Positions 17,301-25,144 of a DNA stretch of 64,000 nt are shown here, piece by piece. The notes beneath the pieces were generated by a model, which was given only the letters and a program-made list of their open reading frames with translations, ran no database searches and had not been told where the DNA came from. The stretch lies in contig NZ_CP187970.1 of assembly GCF_049942825.1 (NCBI RefSeq), positions 3,844,001-3,908,000 of the forward strand, read 5' to 3'. Made by a program: the position numbers and the translations under genes. The DNA comes from Paenibacillus_G sp049942825 (GTDB taxonomy: Bacteria; Bacillota; Bacilli; Paenibacillales; NBRC-103111). How positions within the stretch are numbered: the first letter of the stretch is position 1; each line of letters begins with the position of its first letter.

Positions 17301-20300
17301 TTTCTGCACATATGCGCTTACTTCGGCGATGGTCGGATGAGCGAACAAGTCGCGCATCTCGAGCTTGTAACCGGCTTGCAGCAATCGGGAAGAAACCTGC
17401 ATGGACTTGATCGAATCCCCGCCGAGGTCGAAGAAATGATCGTGAATGCCGACGGTTTGAACCCCCAGCACACTTTGCCAAGCAGCAGCCAGCGTGTGCT
17501 CGATGGACGTGCGCGCCGACATATAAGTCGTTGCAGCAAGGCTGCTTGGATCCGGATCGGGCAATGCCTTGCGGTCGATCTTGCCGTTCGGCGTAAGAGG
17601 CATCTGCGCCACTTGCATCAGATAAGACGGAATCATATAGTCTGGCAGCATCCCGCGAAGCGAACTTCTCAGTTCGCTGGCCGCAAGCTCGCGGCTGGCA
17701 ACGTAGTAGGCGCACAGGTGGCTGTGGCCGTTCTCGTCTGCCATCGCCATAACGACCGCTTCCCGCACCGCCTCCGTCTGCAGCAGCTTCGCCTCAATCT
17801 CTTCCGGCTCGATCCGGTAGCCTCGAACTTTGACCTGATGATCGATTCGGCCTAGGTGTTCGAGCCGTCCGTTCGGCAGCCATCTCGCCAGATCGCCTGT
17901 TCGATACATACGTTCGCCGCTAAATCGGCTGGTTACGAACTTCTCTGCCGTCAGCTCCGGCAGGTTCCAATACCCGCGGGCAAGACCTACACCCGCCACG
18001 CACAGTTCGCCAGGCACACCGACCGGCAGCAGACCCCCTTGCGGATCGGTGATACACACCCGATGGCCCGGCACCGGCCTGCCAATGGAAATCATGCCGT
18101 CTGCTTCATACTCGGACGGAACCGGCCAAATCGAGGTTGCAATCGAATTTTCCGTTGGCCCGTAGCCGTTGTAATAGGCTACCCGATTTTTCCACGTATA
18201 CACCAGCTCGCGCGTCGACGATGCTCCTGCTGTAAGCAAAATTCGCAGGCTTGGCAGCTGTTCAGGCTCCAAGTGCATGGCATATGCCGGCGGAAGCGAT
18301 GCTACGGTGACCTGGTGCTCCGTCACATAACTGGTGAACAGCCCATAGTTCAACAGGGTTGGGGATGCCGGCACATACAAGGTTGCGCCGCAAAATACGG
18401 ACTGGAAAATTTCCCAGCAGGCCGCATCGAACGAAAGGCTGGCAAACAAAAGCACGCGGTCGTTCTCGCCGATCCGCATGGTGTCGGCAAAATAAGATTT
18501 TAAGTTCACCAATCCGCGATGCTCCACCATGACCCCTTTGGGCACGCCTGTCGTGCCGGAGGTGTAGATGACATAAGCCAGATCGTCCGAACTGGAAACG
18601 GACTCCAAGTTTGAGCCGTTAGCGGCATATGCATCGGGATCGTCCAGCAGAATCGTCCGGCAGCTGCCCGCTGCGACGCGTTCGCGTAGACTCGCTTGCG
18701 TCAGCAGCATTGCGGCCTCCGTGTCTTCCAGCATATAACGGAGACGGTCCGCCGGATACTCCGGATCCATCGGCACATAAGCGCCGCCTGCTTTCAGAAT
18801 CGCAAACATCCCGACGATCATTTCAAGCGATCGCTCCGCCATCAAGCCGACCGGCACATCCCGGCTTACTCCACAGCTGCGCAGCGTTCGTGCCAACCTG
18901 TTCGAGCGCTCGTTCAATTCCCGGTAACTCAGACGTTTCCCTTCGAAGAAGACAGCCGTCTGATCCGGCGTACGCTCAGCTTGTTCTTCCAACAGACCGT
19001 GAATGGTCGTCTCAAGCGCCGGGCAAGCGGAAACAGCGTTGAATACTTCGAAGATCTGAGCCCGTTCCTCGGCGGTCACCGTTTCCAATTCGCTCAGCTT
19101 CCGCTCGGGGTTAGCGGCGACTTGCTCCAGCAGATGGACCCAGTGCCTCTGAATACGCTGAATGCTGGCCGGATCGTACGCCAGAGCATTGTAGGAATAA
19201 CAAATTTTCAGCGAATCGCCAGGGTAGATAACCAAATTAAAGTTATAATTCGTCTGCTCTTCCGTCTCCACGCTGCTAATCTGGAAGCCGACTCTGGCAT
19301 CATCCCATGGAATCCGCTCTTCCATCGGGTAGTTTTGGAAAATGAAGAGATGATGAAGAAGCTCCTGCTTCTGTTCGCTCAAGTTTTGTATCTCATAGAG
19401 AGGGAACGTATCGTAAGCATGTGAAGCCACAGCCTGCTCCTGCATCCGTCTCAACACATTAGTAAATACTTCTTCCGCTTCGCACTTCATCCGTACCGGG
19501 ATGGTGTTAATGAACAATCCGATCATCCGCTCAATGCCCGGAATTTCCGCCGGTCTGCCGGAAACGACCGCTCCGAATACCACATCGCTGCTGTAGTTGT
19601 ACCGCTGAAGCAGCAGCCCCCATACGGTCTGAAGCAGCGTATTCAGCGTCACCTTGTACTGCTTGGCTACGATCCCCAGCCGCTTCGTCAGTCCTGCGCC
19701 CAGGTCGCTGTACAGCGTGCGAGCCTCGTATCCCTCAGCCTCATTCTTCTCCTGCGCCATGCTTGAGGGCAGCCGCATGCGTCGTTCATAACCGGACAAG
19801 TAGCCGCTCCAGTACTGAGCCGCTGCCTCCCGGTCCTGCGACGCCAGCCACTGGATATACTGACTGTAAGGTGCCACCGCCTCGAGGTCAGGCCGACGCT
19901 GTTCCATTTTCGCAAAATAAATCTCAAAAACTTCATTCGTCAACTGAGAAACGCACCAGCCGTCTACAATAATATGGTGAAAGTTCCAAATAAACCGGTA
20001 CGTGTGCTCATCCGTACGCAAAATGGAGACGCGTAAAAGCGGTTCGCGGTCAAGCTTGAAGCCTCTGGCCCGATTGGTTTGCATGAACTGATGGACATAA
20101 ACATCCTGTTCGTCCCCAGCCATGTGCCGTACGTCTTCCACGTGCAGGTCGCTGCGTTTCCGGCGAAAGACCGCTTGTACGGGTTCCTTCCACCAGTCTG
20201 TATAAAAATTCGTACGCAGTACCTCGTGCCGCTGCATCAACGCTTCCAGGCTTTCCGCGAACGTCGGAATGTCAAAACTTCCTCTCAACACAAAAGTTGA

Positions 20301-23300
20301 CTGTTCGCAATACGCATTCGATTGGGGGCGCAACAGCGTGTGAAACAGGATCCCTTGCTGCATAGGGGAAAGGGGAAACACGTTTTCCAATTCGCCAATG
20401 GAAGCGGTACGCAGTGCAAGCCGTTCCAAATCTTCCACAAGCAGTCCCGGCAGCAAAACATCGCTAGGCGTCAGCTGTATGCTCGTGCACGCTGTGCAAT
20501 GAGCAATGATCTCCCGCAAATGAGACAGCATCCCGGCAGCCAATGCTTCGACGGTCGATTGGCGGAAAAGTTGGCTGTCGTACACTGCCGATACTTCCAG
20601 CATGCCGCTCCGAACGGAGGCGTCGACGTTTAACGCATGATGCGCTGCCATATGAAGGCTGATCTCCTGGGGACTGTAGAAGGGAGACAGCCGGAATGAA
20701 CGATCCGGCAGCGCTTGGTCCAGCTCGCCCGAGTAACTAAACAGGATCTCAGGCTCCGCTTGCAGGCCGGCTCCTTCGGACGGGGCCGATAAATAACGGA
20801 GAATGCCATATCCTGCCCCATGGCGGGGGACTCTGCGTAAATGTTCCTTCACATGTTTAATCCGCTGATCGACCGCTGCATCTCCATAGGTTGGCAGCGC
20901 CACCGGATACAAGCTTGTAAACCAGCCTACGGTCAGCGACGTATCCAGCTCCGTCGGGGCGTATCGTCTGCCATCGTCTTCCAGCCTGATCAGCGCCCGG
21001 GACATCCCGGTCCAATCGTGAACAGCCGCCAGGAGAGCTGCGATCAGCAGATCGTCAACTTGCGTGCCGTAGGCACGATTAGCCTGATTCAACAAAAGTT
21101 CCGTTTCCTGGCTCGGCAAACATACCGTGACAACCGCCGAGCCTTGGGCAGCACCGCTATCTTGCCGCACATCGTCTTTAGGCAGCGGTTGGATGGTATG
21201 GTGTTCCATATCTTTCCAATATATGCATTCTTGCTGTGCTTCTTGGGTGTTGGCATAGCCAGCCAATTTCGAGGCCCACGCTTGAAACGAATCCGTTTTG
21301 TAAGGCAGCCGTATCGGCTCTTGACGCAGAGCGTAATCGTACGCGGTGGCCAAGTGAGCGAGGAGAATGCGCCAGGAATAACCGTCTACAACGTAATGAT
21401 GAATCACGAGCAGCAGATGATCGCCATCGGCTGCGCGGAATAACCCCGCTTTCAGCAGCGGGCCGTTCGCAAGATCGATACTCTCCCGAATTTCCTCCTC
21501 CTTCTCTGCAAAGGCTGCAAGCGGATCGGAGCTTCCCTGAAGCTGAACCACTTCAAGCGAAAACGAATCGCCTTCCTGCAAGCTGCGATTGTAGGCCACA
21601 GGGCCCGCTTCCGTCAGCCGAAAAACGATGCGCAGCGCGTCATGGTGCTCGGTCAGCTTCGCTAAGGCCCGCCGCAGCGCCTGCTCGTCAAAGCCTTCTT
21701 CTTTATGTAACACGACCGATTGGCTGAAGCGCTGCGGGGCCGGCCACCGCTGCTCCAAAAACCATTGCCACGCCGGTGTCCGTTCCACGGGACCTGTGAC
21801 CTCGCCCTGATCCGCCATCCGCTGCACCCTCTGAAGCCGGGGGGCAAGCTCTGCCACGGTCGGATACTCGAATAGATCCTGCATATTTAGTCTGTATCCC
21901 GCCTCGTAAAGCCGTGAAGAAAGCTGAATCGAGTGAATCGAATCGCCGCCAAGATCGAAGAAGTTATCCCTGATGCCCGCGCGGCTCGCTCCGAGCACGA
22001 GTTCCCAAAGGGAGAGCAGCAGCCGCTCCTCCGCTGTCCGCGGTGGCACATACTCCGCCTCGCTGATCCCGCCGCCCTGCGGAAAGGACAGCGCTTTGCG
22101 GTCGATCTTGCCGTTCACATTCACCGGCAGGCGCTCTGTCTGTATCAAGTAGGCCGGAATCATGTAGGAAGGCAGCTTACTCGCCAGCTGCTTTTTCACG
22201 TAGCTTCCGGCAAGCTCTGATGACGCTGTGAAGTACGTGCAAAGCTGACGGCTGCCGGAAGCGTCCGCCCCGACAATAACAACCGCTTCCTTCACTGCTT
22301 CGATGCGCATCATTTGCGCTTCGATCTCGCCGAGCTCTATGCGATATCCGCGTATCTTCACCTGGTGGTCCGTTCGGCCTAAATACTCAATCGTTCCATC
22401 CGGGAGCCATTTCGCCAAATCGCCCGTACGATATAGTCTCTGTCCCGGCTCAAAAGGATGCGGCACGAACTTCTCCGCTGTCAGCTCCGGCCGCTGCAAA
22501 TAGCCCCTGGCCAGCCCGTAACCAGCAATGCATAACTCACCGGGAACCCCGATCGGCTGCAGCTGGGATGAACCTTCCGTCCGGTCCATGATATAGATCT
22601 GCATGTTCGCTATGGGTGTACCGATGGTTGCTTTGCTGTGGACGTCAGTGATCTCCGCCATGGTCGACCAGACGGTCGTTTCCGTTGGCCCGTACATGTT
22701 GTAGATTGCAGCTTCTGTCAGAGCACGTATCTTTGCAGCCAGGCTGGCAGGCATGGCTTCCCCGCCAAGCAGCAGATGTTTCAGCCCTGCGAGGACACTC
22801 CTGTCCCCGGACACCTGCAGCAGCTGATGCATCCGGGCAGGGGTCGTCTGCATGACCTCTACTTGCTGCTTTATGATCAGCTCGCTTAAGGCCTCCGGAT
22901 CACGCCGCTCATGTTCCGAGGCAAGGATAACCGACGCACCGGTTATCAAGGGCAGCAGGCTTTCCAATACAAAGGGGTCGAACCCGTAGGTCGTGACAGA
23001 CAGAACCCGCATCTGTTCACGAAAAGGGATGGCCCGCAGCATGCCATAGATGAAATTGACGACACTGCGGTGCTCCACCATGACCCCCTTCGGCCTGCCC
23101 GTTGAACCGGAGGTGTAGATGAGATAAGCCAGATTATCCGCTGAATGGACAGGCTGCGGTCCGGTTTCGTCCCCGCCTTCATCAAGGTGCCTGTACATGT
23201 CATTCTCCAGCATGACCCCCTCATCATCCATGAACATAACCCGGACGCCCTCATCATAGGAGGCCTCATCCGTAAGCTCATCTTGCGTCAACAGAATCCG

Positions 23301-25103
23301 GAGCTCGCTGTCTTCGATGAGAGTCCGGACCCGGTCCTGTGGAAGATCGGGATCAATCGGGCAGTAAGCCGCCCCCGACTTCAGAACCCCCCAGATGGCT
23401 GCCAGCATTCCAAGGGAACGCTTCAGCAGAAGCCCGACAATTTGGTCGGGGCGTACGTTGAGCCCTTTCAAAGCCTCTGCGATCCGGTTGGCACGCTCAT
23501 CGAGCATACGGTAAGTCCACTGCTTCTCCTCACAAATCACGGCAACGGCATCCGGTGTCCTGCAGACCTGTTCCTCGAACAGCTCATGCAGGGTACGGCC
23601 GGATGGATAGTCAGCCTGCGTCTGATTCCAGTCGTGCACGATCCGCGCGCGCTCTTCCTCTGTCAGCATGTCCAGTGCGGACAGCGCCTGATGAGGACCC
23701 GAACCCATGCTATGGAGAAGCTGGTTCCAATGAGCCGCCATCCGTTCAATGGTTTCCTCACGAAACAGATCGGTCGGATATTCAATAAACATATCGAGCC
23801 CATCATCGGTCTCGGCGGCGCACAGCGTAATATCGTAACGCACGGTCTCGCCATCGATCAGCTCAGGCTGGATATCCAGTCCGGTCAGATCGATTTTTTC
23901 TTTTACAATATATAAAAATACGGCCTGAATCAGTGGATTGCGGCTGGGGTCGTTCGGAATCCGCAGTTCGTCCAGCAATAAACCGACAGGCAGATCCTGA
24001 TGGTTGAACACACCCTTCGCCGTCTCGCGAACGCGCTGAAGCAGCTCCCTTACCGTCATCTCCCCGGACAGCCTGGAACGCAGAGTGCCCATGGTAAGGA
24101 AATACCCCAGCACCCTCTCCAGCTCAACCTGATTGCGATTGGCGATCGGCGTGCCGACCAGAATATCAGACTGGCCTGTATAGCGGTACAGCAAAATGGT
24201 AAAAGCCGTGAGAAGCGCCATGAAAACCGTAGCGTTTTCTTGCTTGGCCAGCTCGGCAAGGCGCTGTACAACTTCTTTCGGCGTGTGAAACACCAGTCTC
24301 GATCCACGGAAGCTCATGGATGGGGGTCTCGGAAAATCCGTTGGCAGATCGAGCGTATACTGGCAGCCCTGGAGTTCCTCCTTCCAAAAGCTAAGCAGCT
24401 TCTCCCGCTTCTCTCCCTGCAAATCGTTGCGCTGCCACTCAGCAAAGTCTGCATACTGAATGGATGGCTCAGGGAGACGGACTTCTTGTCCGTTCACAAA
24501 AGCGTTATACTGCGCCACCAATTCATCGTAAAAAATGGTAAATGTAATTTTGTCTGTGACCATATGATGCACAGTCAACACCAGTTTCATTTCCTCTTCC
24601 GACAAACGAAACAGCTTGAAGCGAACCAGCGGACCCTCGTACAAATCGAACAGCCGCTGCACTTCTTCCTGCACCAGCTTTTGCACCAGCACTTCCTTCG
24701 TTTCCGCCGGCTCCTGCCGCAGATCGACTACAGGTACGTCGACGTGAAGTTCCGGCAGCACGATTTGCAGCGGCAGGTTGCGGTCGAAAACCGTTCGCCA
24801 TGCTTCATGGCGCTTGATCGTCTCATTGATGCTGTTCGTCAGCGCTTCGTGATTCAAGCTGCCTTTGATACGCGCAGATCCATAGACATTGTAAGCATAC
24901 GACTCCGGGTGGATCCGGCAGAAGAACCAGAGCCGCTCCTGATCGTAAGACAACGGGCTCGGCCCTGTATGATTGCGCCTGGGAATGACCGCACCGCTTG
25001 AACGGGCTGGTGCGGAACCGGCCTGCAAAGCTTTTACCTTTTTTTCCAGCAATGCTCGCTGCTCGGGGGTTAACGCGTGAATGCGATCCGTCAAGCTTTT
25101 CAT
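11322..25103 (-). CDS. Non-ribosomal peptide synthetase 2, C-A-T-E / C-A-T-E / C-A-T / C
   Basis: A 4593-residue cytosolic assembly-line protein, third in the operon. The ATG at 25103 has better spacing to AAGGAG than the one at 25109. Domains: N-terminal helix plus C1 (1-460, motif HHMVTDK, last Gly changed to Lys); A1 (about 490-1000, pocket residues D-P-L-Q-L-G-M-V-W, close to glycine codes); T (GGDSIHS); E1 (about 1090-1520, HHYVVDG kept but the EGHGRE motif reads EDDGRR and FNYLG reads FSYSG); C2 (HHIIVDG); A2 (D-A-W-S-L-A-G-I-A, aromatic/hydrophobic, uncertain); T; E2 (EGHGRE intact); C3 (HHIIMDG); A3 (D-V-W-H-F-S-L-V-D, the serine code); T (GGHSLRA); terminal C4 (HHIVSDG, about 4150-4593). 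No A, T or thioesterase follows C4, and the protein stops right at the usual C-A linker. Release must use C4 or an enzyme elsewhere. Confidence 0.93.
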   Translation of the reverse strand: MKSLTDRIHALTPEQRALLEKKVKALQAGSAPARSSGAVIPRRNHTGPSPLSYDQERLWFFCRIHPESYAYNVYGSARIKGSLNHEALTNSINETIKRHEAWRTVFDRNLPLQIVLPELHVDVPVVDLRQEPAETKEVLVQKLVQEEVQRLFDLYEGPLVRFKLFRLSEEEMKLVLTVHHMVTDKITFTIFYDELVAQYNAFVNGQEVRLPEPSIQYADFAEWQRNDLQGEKREKLLSFWKEELQGCQYTLDLPTDFPRPPSMSFRGSRLVFHTPKEVVQRLAELAKQENATVFMALLTAFTILLYRYTGQSDILVGTPIANRNQVELERVLGYFLTMGTLRSRLSGEMTVRELLQRVRETAKGVFNHQDLPVGLLLDELRIPNDPSRNPLIQAVFLYIVKEKIDLTGLDIQPELIDGETVRYDITLCAAETDDGLDMFIEYPTDLFREETIERMAAHWNQLLHSMGSGPHQALSALDMLTEEERARIVHDWNQTQADYPSGRTLHELFEEQVCRTPDAVAVICEEKQWTYRMLDERANRIAEALKGLNVRPDQIVGLLLKRSLGMLAAIWGVLKSGAAYCPIDPDLPQDRVRTLIEDSELRILLTQDELTDEASYDEGVRVMFMDDEGVMLENDMYRHLDEGGDETGPQPVHSADNLAYLIYTSGSTGRPKGVMVEHRSVVNFIYGMLRAIPFREQMRVLSVTTYGFDPFVLESLLPLITGASVILASEHERRDPEALSELIIKQQVEVMQTTPARMHQLLQVSGDRSVLAGLKHLLLGGEAMPASLAAKIRALTEAAIYNMYGPTETTVWSTMAEITDVHSKATIGTPIANMQIYIMDRTEGSSQLQPIGVPGELCIAGYGLARGYLQRPELTAEKFVPHPFEPGQRLYRTGDLAKWLPDGTIEYLGRTDHQVKIRGYRIELGEIEAQMMRIEAVKEAVVIVGADASGSRQLCTYFTASSELAGSYVKKQLASKLPSYMIPAYLIQTERLPVNVNGKIDRKALSFPQGGGISEAEYVPPRTAEERLLLSLWELVLGASRAGIRDNFFDLGGDSIHSIQLSSRLYEAGYRLNMQDLFEYPTVAELAPRLQRVQRMADQGEVTGPVERTPAWQWFLEQRWPAPQRFSQSVVLHKEEGFDEQALRRALAKLTEHHDALRIVFRLTEAGPVAYNRSLQEGDSFSLEVVQLQGSSDPLAAFAEKEEEIRESIDLANGPLLKAGLFRAADGDHLLLVIHHYVVDGYSWRILLAHLATAYDYALRQEPIRLPYKTDSFQAWASKLAGYANTQEAQQECIYWKDMEHHTIQPLPKDDVRQDSGAAQGSAVVTVCLPSQETELLLNQANRAYGTQVDDLLIAALLAAVHDWTGMSRALIRLEDDGRRYAPTELDTSLTVGWFTSLYPVALPTYGDAAVDQRIKHVKEHLRRVPRHGAGYGILRYLSAPSEGAGLQAEPEILFSYSGELDQALPDRSFRLSPFYSPQEISLHMAAHHALNVDASVRSGMLEVSAVYDSQLFRQSTVEALAAGMLSHLREIIAHCTACTSIQLTPSDVLLPGLLVEDLERLALRTASIGELENVFPLSPMQQGILFHTLLRPQSNAYCEQSTFVLRGSFDIPTFAESLEALMQRHEVLRTNFYTDWWKEPVQAVFRRKRSDLHVEDVRHMAGDEQDVYVHQFMQTNRARGFKLDREPLLRVSILRTDEHTYRFIWNFHHIIVDGWCVSQLTNEVFEIYFAKMEQRRPDLEAVAPYSQYIQWLASQDREAAAQYWSGYLSGYERRMRLPSSMAQEKNEAEGYEARTLYSDLGAGLTKRLGIVAKQYKVTLNTLLQTVWGLLLQRYNYSSDVVFGAVVSGRPAEIPGIERMIGLFINTIPVRMKCEAEEVFTNVLRRMQEQAVASHAYDTFPLYEIQNLSEQKQELLHHLFIFQNYPMEERIPWDDARVGFQISSVETEEQTNYNFNLVIYPGDSLKICYSYNALAYDPASIQRIQRHWVHLLEQVAANPERKLSELETVTAEERAQIFEVFNAVSACPALETTIHGLLEEQAERTPDQTAVFFEGKRLSYRELNERSNRLARTLRSCGVSRDVPVGLMAERSLEMIVGMFAILKAGGAYVPMDPEYPADRLRYMLEDTEAAMLLTQASLRERVAAGSCRTILLDDPDAYAANGSNLESVSSSDDLAYVIYTSGTTGVPKGVMVEHRGLVNLKSYFADTMRIGENDRVLLFASLSFDAACWEIFQSVFCGATLYVPASPTLLNYGLFTSYVTEHQVTVASLPPAYAMHLEPEQLPSLRILLTAGASSTRELVYTWKNRVAYYNGYGPTENSIATSIWPVPSEYEADGMISIGRPVPGHRVCITDPQGGLLPVGVPGELCVAGVGLARGYWNLPELTAEKFVTSRFSGERMYRTGDLARWLPNGRLEHLGRIDHQVKVRGYRIEPEEIEAKLLQTEAVREAVVMAMADENGHSHLCAYYVASRELAASELRSSLRGMLPDYMIPSYLMQVAQMPLTPNGKIDRKALPDPDPSSLAATTYMSARTSIEHTLAAAWQSVLGVQTVGIHDHFFDLGGDSIKSMQVSSRLLQAGYKLEMRDLFAHPTIAEVSAYVQKTDQAADQGAVTGDVRLTPIQHWFFAQNFTEPHYFNQAVMLHRTTGFEEGALRQALAAIAAHHDALRLVFRQADSGYRAWGRDVHEGEMFQLETFDFCGKTTADAAKAVEERAAELQGSFNLAEGPLMKLRLFRYTDGDHLLIVIHHLVVDGVSWRILLEDLTAAYEQAAQGEGIRLPPKTASFQSWARMLAVEAKSAAMQQERAYWLRMEQAERTWLPKDYCAEDTQAVSCRMQVADSDTLTAVWPEPMTQLLLKQANRAYRTEVHDLLLAALGMAIYAWSGLERVLLNVEGHGREPLHQDQDVTRTVGWFTSQYPVWLVCEANETTSQRIKRVKEELRRIPRKGAGYGMLRYLSELCEPGLFSAEPEISFNYLGQFDQDLQSGAMRLSPFSTGPSMSGTTVMKHVLNINGLIADGCLTMEIQYSSAAFRRETIERFAELLQASLQEVIMHCAAKEQPELTPSDVKLSGVTLEQFAAITEHAASTGEIEQVYGLTPMQKGMLFHDLMDPDSAAYFEQATFDVEGSFHVDVFAQSLDQLVQRHAVLRTNVFSSWEQEPVQIVYRDKRSEFYYEDLRRLPSELRRSYVQKFASEDKSRRFDLASGMLMRVAVLQTDDEAFSVIWSFHHIIMDGWCLSLINKEVFGTYFAILKGLPAQLAPVSPFSRYMEWLERQDFLQARDYWIRYLNGYEGQTLLPGRVLADKPAAGYEAGKRVSSLGKSLSASLNRTARQCQVTIHTVMQTAWGMVLQRYNNSRDVVFGSVVSGRPAEIPGIETMIGLFMNTVPVRVKSETEDIFSELLKRNQRQAIDSHVYDTHPLYEIQAQTIQKTELIGHLLIFENYPLDREIESSVDREGDGFTIVNAEMTEQTNYDFTLTIMPDEEIVIEFGYNALVYERGNVEQMQGHFIRVLEQIAEQPDMRVDEVTIVTSQEQELLLQDFNSTEVDYPHERTISALFEEQAACRPNRTAVRCADGELTYGELNEHANRLARTLRSSGIQPGDRVGLLTDRSLQMIIGIYAILKAGGAYVPMDPSYPDGRIRYMLEDSGAKLILAQRQWLARVPVEQAGIAIDLHAAESYAADVANLPPLAGPGDPAYVMYTSGSTGKPKGVMIEHRSVVNRLFWMQKRYQLTEADVILQKTAITFDVSVWELFWWAMAGSSVCLLSVGGEKSPERMVETIAQYGVTTVHFVPPMLREFLDYADQQSGSRLAEQLGTLRYVFASGDVLRPQHAAQFQKTLAWINRARLINLYGPTEATVDVSYFECDPDTAYSLIPIGKPIDNTRLYIMKEGTLQLQPLGVPGELCIAGAGVARGYVNRPELTAEKFMEDPFRTGERMYRSGDLARWLPDGNLEYLGRIDRQVKIRGYRIELGEVEWQLLNEENVSEAVVVAGEDDGAGLQHLCAYYVAKTDISASELRSRLAAKVPSYMVPTYLMQIERMPLSANGKIDRKALPAPQGAVRTEAAVMPRTRTESMLARIWQDILGLNRVGVTDHFFNIGGHSLRATALVTQIQRETGIAVPLRIVFERPTIETLAAWIRHEAQGEAEAATVIPLAEEQPYYPLSSAQKRMYILSQWAGGDIGYNMPSAMLVEGPLNRVRLEEVFRQLIARHESLRTGFEMLNGEPVQKIYDAADFAICTVQANEEEALHRLRHFVRMFDLRKPPLLRVELIELEAERHILQFDMHHIVSDGVSIALVMEELNKLYTGERLPPLGFQYKDYAVWQAQQEESKFYRQQEAYWLNVLSGELPVLELPTDYPRPEVRCFEGKRVAFEFDSALTVQVKELAEENGSTLFMVLLAAYTALLAHYSGQEDIIVGTPVAGRQISGLETIVGMFVNTLALRNYPTEEKTFRAYLQEVKESALGAYEHQAYPFDELVDKLGAAQHANRNPLFDTMLVLQNYEQQTLQIEKLRFTPLESELAIARFDLTVTVMEEEGRIVGNMDYSSKLFQERTVRKLADDLSNLLSIVAAMPDIRLGDIQLTEPVTPVTIDFLL

Positions 25104-25144
25104 CCGCATCCTCTCCTTCTTTGGAGGTACTATCCGGGGGGGAT

